A stretch of DNA of 64,000 nt from Rhodopseudomonas_A palustris_F (GTDB lineage Bacteria > Pseudomonadota > Alphaproteobacteria > Rhizobiales > Xanthobacteraceae): contig NC_007925.1 of assembly GCF_000013745.1 (NCBI RefSeq), positions 1,550,001 through 1,614,000 on the forward strand, written 5' to 3'. Position numbers and translations under genes: made by a program. The notes beneath the pieces were generated by a model. It had not been told where the DNA came from. It was given only the letters and a program-made list of their open reading frames with translations, and made no database searches. This document shows positions 25,032-32,359 of the stretch, in pieces; the stretch's first letter is position 1; every line of letters starts with the position of its first letter.

Positions 25032-26523
25032 AAAAGAACGCCAGCTTTTCGGCCTGGGTCATGCGCCGGATCGCCGCCAACGGATCGATGCCGGAGCCCA
25101 GCGGTTTGCGCACCATGCCGCGCGCGATCAGCGCGGCGCCGAGCGAGGCCGGCTCGGCGGCGGACATCGTCGCCGCGCCAGGGCCGACCGGAGCCGCTTC
25201 GTCCTGGCTCACCGCCGGCATTGCCGTGGCGATCGGCGGGGCAGGCGGCGCGGCCGGCTGCGGCGCGAGTGGCGCGGGCGGAGCGCTCTCCATGATCGCC
25301 GTCTCGGTCGACGGCATGTCGCTCATCGCCGCCTCGGCCATGGCGATCTCGGCCAGCGCGGCCTCGATCTCCGCCGGTTGCTCCGAGGCTGCGGCGACCC
25401 GTGCCGCCGGCAGCTCCGGCTCGGGGACCGCCATCTCCTGCGCCACCATGTCGAGCACGGCGATATCATAGGCGGTCGCGGCCTCATCGGCGGATTCGTC
25501 GGCGACGATCTGGTCCAGCGTCGGGACCTCGTGGGTGACGGGCGTCTGGGCGGCCATCGCGGCTGCGCCCGTGGCGATCGCCGCAGCCGCCATGTCATCG
25601 ACGGCCATGTCATCGCCGGCGACGGCGTCGCGCGGCGCGGGCGCCGCTTGCGGCTTGGCGGGCTGCGGCGCCTCGCGCGGCACCGCAAGCTCTGGCTCGC
25701 GCGCTGGCGCGGCGGCGGCCGTCAAGGCCGCCGGTTCGGCACGCTCCGACGTGGCGGGGGCGCTCAGTGCGGGGGCCGGCGTGGCGGGGGCGGGCGTCGC
25801 GGGCGGCGTCGGCGTTGCGGGCGCGGCTGGCGCGCGCGCCACCGGCGGGGCGGCGGTGGCGGCGGGCGGTTGTTCGGCCGGCGCTGGCTCGGCGACCGGG
25901 GCGCGGGCCTCGCTCATGGCGTGCACGGTCGCAGACGGCGGCGCTGGCGTCGCGGGTGACGGCGCCGGTCGCGCGGATGGCGGCTTGCTCGGGGCGATGC
26001 TGGCCAGATCGACGATCTGCTGCATCAGCCGATCGAACGCCGCCAGCACGGCGTCGCGCGCCCCGACCGCGGCAATCTGGCGATGGCCGGTCTCGATCGC
26101 GGCGACCTGGGCGTCGAGCAGATCGCAGATTCGGCGATCGGCGCCGCAGTCGCGCAGCGCCGAGGCGACTTCGCGGGTGACGCGCGCGCCTTCGCGCGCC
26201 CCGGCGAGGATTTCGCCGGGATCCGGCAGCGCCTGCGCGGCGCCGGCCTTGGCGTCAGCGATCAGCGCGCTGATGCGGCTCAGCGACTCCACCAAGCCGC
26301 TGGCCGGGGATTGCTTTTGCGCCGCGATGGTCTGTTCGATCCGCGACACCGCGTCGAGCACCATGCGGGTGTCGGCGTTGCGGTTGCGCTTGGCATACTC
26401 CCCGAGGAACCAGCGGCCCCGCGCGGTCTCCATGAAGGCTTCGCGAATCGCCTCGTAATCGGCCTCGCTGGGCAGCGACGCACGGGCGGAGATCGGCGAC
26501 AGGGCGAAAGCTTCTTCGGGCAT
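25027..26523 (-). CDS. Ala/Pro-rich low-complexity protein of unknown function
   Basis: 498-residue protein. Residues about 15-65 form a conserved-looking helical segment (EADYEAIREAFMETARGRWF, EYAKRNRNADTRMVLDAVSR), followed by helices to about residue 180. A long Pro/Ala linker (about 185-300) comes next, then an acidic Ala-rich part. It ends with GSGIDPLAAIRRMTQAEKLAFFS. There is no signal peptide or membrane span. I choose the ATG at 26521-26523; a TTG two codons earlier is possible. Proteins with this N-terminal helix pattern occur in Rhizobiales as conserved hypotheticals. It is divergent from an MFS gene only about 75 bases away. The function is unknown; a scaffold or signalling adaptor is conceivable. 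Confidence 0.75.
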   Translation of the reverse strand: MPEEAFALSPISARASLPSEADYEAIREAFMETARGRWFLGEYAKRNRNADTRMVLDAVSRIEQTIAAQKQSPASGLVESLSRISALIADAKAGAAQALPDPGEILAGAREGARVTREVASALRDCGADRRICDLLDAQVAAIETGHRQIAAVGARDAVLAAFDRLMQQIVDLASIAPSKPPSARPAPSPATPAPPSATVHAMSEARAPVAEPAPAEQPPAATAAPPVARAPAAPATPTPPATPAPATPAPALSAPATSERAEPAALTAAAAPAREPELAVPREAPQPAKPQAAPAPRDAVAGDDMAVDDMAAAAIATGAAAMAAQTPVTHEVPTLDQIVADESADEAATAYDIAVLDMVAQEMAVPEPELPAARVAAASEQPAEIEAALAEIAMAEAAMSDMPSTETAIMESAPPAPLAPQPAAPPAPPIATAMPAVSQDEAAPVGPGAATMSAAEPASLGAALIARGMVRKPLGSGIDPLAAIRRMTQAEKLAFFS

Positions 26524-26599
26524 TGCCAACTCGTTGACGCAAATTCGGGCGCGTTACGCTAACGATCACCATGAACCGCAGCGAATCGCAATTGAATTG

Positions 26600-27814
26600 A
26601 TGCCGCCGACCGCACAAATCCCCATCAGTTCCTACGAGGTCTCCCGGCGATTCGCCGGCAGGCTGGCGCTGTTTTACGGCATGATCTTCGGTCTGACCGG
26701 CAGCTATCTGCCGTTCTTTCCGGTCTGGCTGAAGGCGGTCGGCATCGAGCCGACGTGGATCGGATTGATCATCGCGGTGCCGGCGCTGACCCGGTTCACG
26801 CTGTTGCCGTTGATCACCGGGCTTGCCGAGCGCAGCCAATCGCTGCGCGGCGCGATGATCGTGGCGGCGCTTGCGACCTTCGCCGGCTTTGCGGTGCTCG
26901 GCACGCTGCAGCAACCGGTCGCGGTGTTGATCGTGTTCGCGCTCACCGCCTGCGCCTGGACGCCTTTGGTGCCGCTCACCGACGGCTATGCGCTGAAGGG
27001 CGTGGTGCGCTATGGGCTGAACTACGGGCCGCTGCGGCTGTGGGGCTCGGCGGCGTTCGTGGTCGGCGCGCTCGGCTGCGGGCTGTTGGCCGACGTGATC
27101 GCCGCCCCACATCTGATCTGGGTGATCGCGGCGATGGCGGCGCTCGGCGCGGTGGCCGGCTTCGGGCTGCAGCCGCTCGATGCGCCGCGTCAGTCAGAGA
27201 CGTTGCCGTTCCGCGCCGGCGCTTTGCTGCGCGATCGCGGCTTTCTGGCGATGATCGGCGCCGCGGCGCTGATCCAGGGCAGCCATGCCGCCTACTATAC
27301 GTTCGGCTCAATCGCCTGGCAGAGCGCGGGGCTCGACGGCGCCACCATCGCCGGATTGTGGGCGCTTGGGGTGATCGCCGAGATCGTGGTGTTCGCGCTG
27401 TCGCCGCGCTTTACCTTGTCGCCGGTGCTGATGATGGTGGTCGGCGGACTCGCCGCGGCGCTGCGCTGGTCGATCACCGCGCAGGACCCGCCACTGGCGC
27501 TATTGGCGGGCGTGCAGCTGATGCACGGGTTGAGCTTCGGGCTGACCCAGGTCGGCACCATGACGTTGATGGTCCGCCACGTGCCGTCGCATGTCACGGC
27601 CAGCGCGCAGGGTTATCTGACAGCCGCTGCCGGGATTGTGATGTGTGGCGCGTCGATCGGCTCGGGCGTGATCTTTGCGCGGTTCGGATCGGGCGTCTAT
27701 CTGGGCATGGCGGTGATGGCGACGCTTGGGGCCGTGGTGATCTGGCTGGCGCGCCGCGGTTTGGACACCGACGCCGCGGGCGGTCAGCCCCAAAGCTCCG
27801 GGTCCGGCGGATAG
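26600..27814 (+). CDS. MFS transporter, phenylpropionate-transporter-like (HcaT/PPP family)
   Basis: 404-residue membrane protein with about 12 hydrophobic spans. The start RLALFYGMIFGLTGSYLPFF and the loop PLTDGYALKG, then YGPLRLWGSAAFVVGALGCG (R-x-W-GS motif) are hallmarks of the MFS_1_like/HcaT group, which imports aromatic acids in E. coli. The ATG at 26600 is chosen because the first membrane segment follows after about 20 residues; starts further upstream lack a ribosome site. The last 31 bases overlap, tail to tail, the dipeptide epimerase gene. The actual substrate is not known. Confidence 0.82.
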   Translation: MPPTAQIPISSYEVSRRFAGRLALFYGMIFGLTGSYLPFFPVWLKAVGIEPTWIGLIIAVPALTRFTLLPLITGLAERSQSLRGAMIVAALATFAGFAVLGTLQQPVAVLIVFALTACAWTPLVPLTDGYALKGVVRYGLNYGPLRLWGSAAFVVGALGCGLLADVIAAPHLIWVIAAMAALGAVAGFGLQPLDAPRQSETLPFRAGALLRDRGFLAMIGAAALIQGSHAAYYTFGSIAWQSAGLDGATIAGLWALGVIAEIVVFALSPRFTLSPVLMMVVGGLAAALRWSITAQDPPLALLAGVQLMHGLSFGLTQVGTMTLMVRHVPSHVTASAQGYLTAAAGIVMCGASIGSGVIFARFGSGVYLGMAVMATLGAVVIWLARRGLDTDAAGGQPQSSGSGG

Positions 27815-28779
27815 ACCGTGCTGCCGTCGTAGCGCAGCCCGTCGTCACGGTCGCCGGCCAGCAGCAGTGGGCCGTCGAGGTCGACGAAGCGGGCCTGCTG
27901 CGCCAGCAGCATCGCCGGCGCCATCGCAAGCGAGGTCGCCACCATGCAGCCGACCATGATCTCCAAGCCCTGCGCCCGCGCCGCGTCGGCCATCGCTATC
28001 GCCTCGGTCAATCCGCCGGCCTTGTCGAGCTTGATGTTGATGGCGTCATAGCGCTCGCGCAAACCCTCGAGCGACGCCAGATCATGCACGCTCTCGTCGG
28101 CGCAGACCGCCATCGGCCGGCGGATCCGGGCCAGCGCCGCGTCGTTGTCGGCGGGCAGCGGCTGCTCCACCAGGGTGACGCCGACCTCGGCGCATTCGGC
28201 CAGATTCTGTTCGAGGTTGTCCGCGGTCCAGGCCTCGTTGGCATCGACGATCAATTCGGATTCCGGCGCCGCCCGGCGCACCGCCGCGATCCTGGCTCCG
28301 TCCTCGGTGCCGCCGAGCTTGACCTTCAACAGCGGCCGCCCGGCAGCCTTGGCGGCCGCGGCGGCCATCGCCTCGGGCGTTCCCAGCGAAATCGTATAGG
28401 CGGTGGTGCAGGGGCGCGGCGCGGCACGGCCGAGCAGATCCCAGACCCGGCCGCCGCTGCTCTTGGCCTCGAGATCGAGCAGCGCGCAGTCCAGCGCGTT
28501 GCGGGCGGCGCCGGCGGGCAGCGCAGCCTGCAGCGCCTGGCGATCCATTCCGCGGCCAAGCGGCCCTGCTAACGCCTCAATCATCGCCAATGTCGCATCT
28601 GGAGTCTCGCCATAGCGCGCGTAAGGTACGCATTCACCCCGCCCGACGTAGCCGCCACGGCTGATCTCCGCCACCACCACCACCGCCTCGGTCTTCGAAC
28701 CGCGACTAATCGTGAAAGCGCCCGCAATCGGCCATCTTTCGATCCGTGCGATCAGTCGCGATAATTTGCTGGAAGTCAT
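27784..28779 (-). CDS. enolase-superfamily dipeptide (L-Ala-D/L-Glu) epimerase
   Basis: 331-residue muconate-lactonizing-subgroup enzyme. The acid/base lysine lies in PLLKVKLGG (KxK). Metal ligands are in IVDANEAW, LVEQPLP and CADESVHD, and the second lysine is in INIKLDKAGG; these four blocks are diagnostic of the subgroup. The C-terminal VGCMVATSLAMAPA and DLDGPLLL resemble AE epimerases of murein-peptide recycling. The expected reaction is epimerisation of L-Ala-D-Glu to L-Ala-L-Glu. The ATG at 28777-28779 is chosen; earlier in-frame codons lack similarity. The overlap with the MFS gene end is convergent, so they are not co-transcribed. Confidence 0.87.
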   Translation of the reverse strand: MTSSKLSRLIARIERWPIAGAFTISRGSKTEAVVVVAEISRGGYVGRGECVPYARYGETPDATLAMIEALAGPLGRGMDRQALQAALPAGAARNALDCALLDLEAKSSGGRVWDLLGRAAPRPCTTAYTISLGTPEAMAAAAAKAAGRPLLKVKLGGTEDGARIAAVRRAAPESELIVDANEAWTADNLEQNLAECAEVGVTLVEQPLPADNDAALARIRRPMAVCADESVHDLASLEGLRERYDAINIKLDKAGGLTEAIAMADAARAQGLEIMVGCMVATSLAMAPAMLLAQQARFVDLDGPLLLAGDRDDGLRYDGSTVYPPDPELWG

Positions 28780-28913
28780 TTCAGAATCTGACAATTTTGG
28801 AATCAAAGGTTGCTCGTCGCGGTCAAGTATGGCTGGTATCGGCGGTCCCCCACAAGGCACGGCTGGAAGTTAGATTTCTTTTCCGCGGGTCGGAAAAGCC
28901 ATAGGAGTTGAAA

Positions 28914-30047
28914 TTGGACGGCAACCCGACGCTTGAGCAGATCGCGAGAGGCAACGGACTGGCGCTGTGCGCCGCCGGGTCCTGGACCGCGCCGTTTGCG
29001 CCGGTGCTGGAGCGGATCGTCGCCGAGGCCGAAGCGTTGAGCGGCACCCGTCCCAATATATCCATCGATGTCTCGGCGGTGGCCAAGCTCGATACTTTCG
29101 GCGCCTGGCTGATCGAGCGGCTGCGCCGCAGCCTGACCCAGGGCGATGCGGAAGCCACCATCGCCGGACTGTCGGCGAATTATTCCAGCCTGGTCGACGA
29201 AGTGCGGCGGGTGAAAGATCCCGAGCCGTCGAAGCGCGGCGGGATCAGCCTGAGAGCCCCGGTGGAGCGGCTTGGCCGCAGCGTGGCGGGCTTCCTCGAC
29301 ACCATCGTCGGCCTGGTGGCGATGACCGGCGCGGTGATGGCGGGGATGCTGCGGGTGGTAATGCATCCGGGGTCGTTCCGGCTGACCTCGACGGTGCATC
29401 ATCTCGAGCAGGTGTGCTGGCGCGCGGTGCCGATCGTGATGCTGATCACCTTCCTGATCGGCTGCATCGTCGCCCAGCAGGGCATCTTCCATTTCCGCAA
29501 GTTCGGCGCCGACGTGTTCGTGGTCGACATGCTCGGCGTGCTGGTGCTGCGCGAACTCGGCGTGCTGCTGGTCGCCATCATGGTCGCCGGCCGCTCCGGC
29601 AGTGCCTACACCGCCGAACTCGGCTCGATGAAAATGCGCGAGGAGATCGACGCGCTGCGCACCATGGGGTTCGATCCGATCGACGTGCTGATCATGCCGC
29701 GGATGATGGCCTTGGTGCTGGCGATGCCGATCCTGACCTTTCTCGGCGTGGTCGCCGCGTTGTATGGCGGCGGCCTGGTGGCCTGGCTGTATGGCGGGGT
29801 CGATCCCGACGCCTTCCTGCTGCGACTGCGCGACGCGATCTCGATCGACCATTTCACCGTCGGCATGATCAAGGCGCCGGTGATGGCGATCGTGATCGGC
29901 ATCGTCGCCTGCGTCGAAGGCCTCGCGGTCGCTGGCAGCGCCGAGTCGCTCGGCCGCCACACCACGGCGTCAGTGGTGAAGGGCATCTTCTTCGTGATCG
30001 TGATGGACGGCGTGTTCGCGATCTTCTTCGCTTCGATCGGAATGTGA
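28914..30047 (+). CDS. mlaE: MlaE-family lipid ABC transporter permease with N-terminal STAS domain
   Basis: Permease of an MCE-type phospholipid transporter. Residues 1-90 form a STAS-like domain (ISIDVSAVAKLDTFGAWLIER). The permease domain follows, with about five spans, AVPIVMLITFLIGCIVAQQG, ELGVLLVAIMVAGRSGSAYT and ELGSMKMREEIDALRTMGFD, the conserved coupling region of MlaE/TGD1. I place the start at TTG 28914: AGGAG at 28903-28907 is six bases upstream of it, whereas a TTG at 28908 would leave no spacing. The protein would then be 377 residues. First gene of an mlaE-mlaF-mlaD operon. Confidence 0.9.
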   Translation: MDGNPTLEQIARGNGLALCAAGSWTAPFAPVLERIVAEAEALSGTRPNISIDVSAVAKLDTFGAWLIERLRRSLTQGDAEATIAGLSANYSSLVDEVRRVKDPEPSKRGGISLRAPVERLGRSVAGFLDTIVGLVAMTGAVMAGMLRVVMHPGSFRLTSTVHHLEQVCWRAVPIVMLITFLIGCIVAQQGIFHFRKFGADVFVVDMLGVLVLRELGVLLVAIMVAGRSGSAYTAELGSMKMREEIDALRTMGFDPIDVLIMPRMMALVLAMPILTFLGVVAALYGGGLVAWLYGGVDPDAFLLRLRDAISIDHFTVGMIKAPVMAIVIGIVACVEGLAVAGSAESLGRHTTASVVKGIFFVIVMDGVFAIFFASIGM

Positions 30048-30049
30048 CG

Positions 30050-30823
30050 ATGGCGATTGAAGTGGCGGATGCGATCATCCGGGTGCGCGACGTTTCGGTG
30101 CGGTTCGGCGCCACCGAAGTGCTCGACAAGCTCAGCCTCGACGTCAAGCGCGGCGAGATTCTCGGCTTTGTCGGCCCCTCCGGCGCCGGCAAATCGGTGC
30201 TGACCCGCACCATCATCGGGTTGGTTCCCAAGGTCAGCGGGCAGATCGAGGTGTTCGGCGTCGATCTCGACGCCGCCAACGCCAAGGAGCGCCGCGCGGT
30301 GGAACGGCGATGGGGCATCCTGTTCCAGCAAGGCGCGCTGTTTTCCTCGCTGACGGTGGCGCAGAACATCCAGTTCCCGGTGCGCGAATATCTCAAACTG
30401 TCGCAGCGCCTGCTCGACGAAATCACCGTGGCCAAGCTCGGCATGGTAGGGCTCGCGCCCGAAGTGGCGGAGCGCTTTCCCTCGGAACTGTCCGGCGGCA
30501 TGATCAAGCGGGTGGCGCTGGCGCGCGCGCTGGCGCTGGATCCCGAACTGGTGTTCCTCGACGAGCCGACCTCCGGCCTCGATCCGATCGGCGCCGGCGA
30601 TTTCGACGAGTTGGTGCGCACGCTGCAGCGCACTTTGGGCCTGACCGTTTTCATGGTAACTCACGATCTCGACAGCCTTCATACCGCCTGCGATCGGATC
30701 GCCGTCCTCGGCGACGGCAAGATCATCGCCGCCGGCACGATGGCCGAGATGCAAGCCTCACAGCACCCCTGGCTACGCTCGTATTTCCACGGCAAGCGCG
30801 CCCGTGCGGTCGTCGGCTCATAG
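30050..30823 (+). CDS. mlaF: MCE-type lipid transporter ATP-binding protein
   Basis: 257-residue ABC ATPase that powers the MlaE permease. Walker A is GPSGAGKS, the Q-loop lies in WGILFQQGALFSSLTV, the signature is ELSGGMIKRVALARAL, Walker B is LVFLDEPTSGLDP and the switch is MVTHDLDSL. LSGGM is typical of MlaF rather than LSGGQ importers. The ATG at 30050 is two bases after the mlaE stop, so the two are tightly coupled. Confidence 0.94.
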   Translation: MAIEVADAIIRVRDVSVRFGATEVLDKLSLDVKRGEILGFVGPSGAGKSVLTRTIIGLVPKVSGQIEVFGVDLDAANAKERRAVERRWGILFQQGALFSSLTVAQNIQFPVREYLKLSQRLLDEITVAKLGMVGLAPEVAERFPSELSGGMIKRVALARALALDPELVFLDEPTSGLDPIGAGDFDELVRTLQRTLGLTVFMVTHDLDSLHTACDRIAVLGDGKIIAAGTMAEMQASQHPWLRSYFHGKRARAVVGS

Positions 30824-30839
30824 TACCGGAGTAGTTTGA

Positions 30840-31709
30840 ATGGAAACGCGGGCGAATTATTTTCTGATCGGAAGCTTCGTGCTGGCGGTGATCGTCGCCG
30901 CGCTCGGCTTCGTGCTCTGGTTCCAGAGTCTGCACACCACCAAGACGCGCAGCCCGTTGCGGATCATCTTCGAAGGCTCGGCGTCGGGCCTGCGCAATGG
31001 TGGCAACGTCAACTTCAACGGCGTGCGGATAGGCGAGGTGATCTCGGTCAAGCTCGACAATCCGCGCCGCGTGGTGGCGCTGGCGATGGTCGAGAACTCG
31101 GCGCCGATCCGCAAGGACACCCTGGTCGGGCTGGAATTCCAGGGGCTGACTGGCGTCGCGGCGATCTCGCTGAAGGGCGGTCAGGAAACCGCGCCGCCGG
31201 TGCCGCTCGACGAAGATGGCACGCCGATGCTGACCGCCGATCCCGCGGCGCTGCAGGACGTCACCGAAGCGATCCGCGCGACGCTGAAGAACGTCAACCG
31301 CATCTTCGCCGACAATGAGGAGGCGGTGCGGACCTCGCTGCAGAACGTGCAGACCTTCACCTCGTCGTTGGCGAGCAGCTCCGAACACATCGACAGCATC
31401 ATGAAGAAGGCCGACGGCGTCATCACCAAGACCGACAATCTGATGCTGGGTCTCGATGCGCTGGCCGGCGGCAAGGACGGCGGCGAATTGCTGCAGGCGG
31501 TGAAGTCGTTCCGCGAATTGACCGACAATCTCGACAAGCGCGCCGGCGCGCTGATGCTGGACGGCCGCCGCACGCTGGCCGATATCAGCCGGGCGGTGAA
31601 CAATCTCGACAAGAATCCGACCCGCATCCTGTTCGGGCCGAGCACCTCGGCCTCCGAGCCGCCGCCGCAGCCTGCGGCGCAACGGCCGGGACCGCGTCGG
31701 CGGCAGTAG
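30840..31709 (+). CDS. mlaD: MlaD-family (MCE domain) lipid-binding protein
   Basis: 289-residue periplasmic protein with one N-terminal membrane anchor (YFLIGSFVLAVIVAALGFVL), then an MCE domain at about residues 38-115. The domain includes IIFEGSASGLRNGGNVNFNG and VGLEFQGLTGVAAISLKGG. A helical, coiled-coil-prone tail carries repeated LxNVxxF-like helices. GGAG is 11-14 bases before the ATG. It is last of the mla operon; the auxiliary lipoprotein often found next in alphaproteobacteria is absent, and an intergenic repeat region follows. The likely role is retrograde or anterograde phospholipid transport across the periplasm. Confidence 0.92.
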   Translation: METRANYFLIGSFVLAVIVAALGFVLWFQSLHTTKTRSPLRIIFEGSASGLRNGGNVNFNGVRIGEVISVKLDNPRRVVALAMVENSAPIRKDTLVGLEFQGLTGVAAISLKGGQETAPPVPLDEDGTPMLTADPAALQDVTEAIRATLKNVNRIFADNEEAVRTSLQNVQTFTSSLASSSEHIDSIMKKADGVITKTDNLMLGLDALAGGKDGGELLQAVKSFRELTDNLDKRAGALMLDGRRTLADISRAVNNLDKNPTRILFGPSTSASEPPPQPAAQRPGPRRRQ

Positions 31710-31896
31710 CAGGCGCCCTCGGCCGACTCGGAGTTTTTGCAAGCACAGCTTCCGTCATGGTGAGGAGCGCGCCGGTTTCGGCGCGCGTCTCGAACCATGA
31801 GGCCGCGCGTTGCTCGGGCTTCGAACGCCAGGTCTTGCCGGCGTCCTCCGAGCCCGCGCGCAATCGCTGGGTTGATTAGCAATCATTTCGCCAACA

Positions 31897-31986
31897 CGTC
31901 ATGGCCGCGCGCGTCGCGCCCACTCACGCCCGTGAGCAAGGCGGCCGATGTTTCCGTGGATGGCCGGGACAAGCCCGGCCAAGACG
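31897..31986 (+). repeat. interspersed palindrome, family B copy 3 (degenerate)
   Basis: CGTCATGGCCGCGCGCGTCG at the left and GGGACAAGCCCGGCCAAGACG at the right (31966-31986), with one mismatch in the terminal ATGACG. The hairpin core is partly lost. Confidence 0.7.
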
Positions 31987-32097
31987 CGGAGAGGTGAGGG
32001 GCTTTCGAGAGGCTGCCGGTGCAGAGAGCCGGATTGGATTCCGGCGAAGGTCTCTCAGAGTCTGACTGCAAAAAAGCAGCCGGCAAAATCAGCGGGC

Positions 32098-32205
32098 GTC
32101 ATTGCGAGCTGAGGGCGGCGCGCAGCGCCGACTGAGAAGCGAAGCAATCCAGAGCCCTCATGCGCGGCCCTGGATCGCTTCGTCGCAAGAGCTCCTCGCA
32201 ATGAC
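32098..32205 (+). repeat. CATTGCGAG-type interspersed palindrome
   Basis: GTCATTGCGAGCTGAGGG at the left end and GAGCTCCTCGCAATGAC at the right end are inverted repeats. The inside holds AAGCGAAGCAATCCAGAGCC opposite CCCTGGATCGCTTCG. It matches the common alphaproteobacterial 'GTCATTGCGAGGAGC...GAAGCAATCCAG' repeat class. Confidence 0.75.
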
Positions 32206-32295
32206 TTGCGGCGCATCGCGCCAACTCGAAAAGCCGCGTGAGCCTGTGGATCTCGGAAGCGATCATCCAGCTGAGATCGCCAACCTGCGCAACGA

Positions 32296-32326
32296 AAAAG
32301 GCGGAAGCAATGCTTCCGCCTTTTGA
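32296..32326 (-). terminator. bidirectional rho-independent terminator
   Basis: A 13-bp perfect stem (AAAAGGCGGAAGC with GCTTCCGCCTTTT, 3-base loop) with A-run and T-run on either side. It lies 34 bases beyond the stop of the giant leftward gene and can also stop rightward read-through from mla. Confidence 0.88.
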
Positions 32327-32359
32327 GTGTTCAGTGCCGTGTCGGCGCTGCGTTGCGGC

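Larger units (their letters stand above)
31710..32359. other. 650-base intergenic repeat cluster
   Basis: No gene supported. It contains a short hairpin near 31755-31805 (CGTCATGGTGAGGAGCGCGC ... CTCGAACCATGAGG type), the family B palindrome at 31897-31986, the CATTGCGAG-type palindrome at 32098-32205 and the bidirectional terminator at 32296-32326. Nested repeats of different families suggest this is a tolerated insertion site between convergent transcription units. Confidence 0.6.

Noticed and set aside
31710..32295. Missing auxiliary lipoprotein gene after mlaD
   Set aside because: All frames in the interval break up within the repeats and none has a lipobox or signal peptide.
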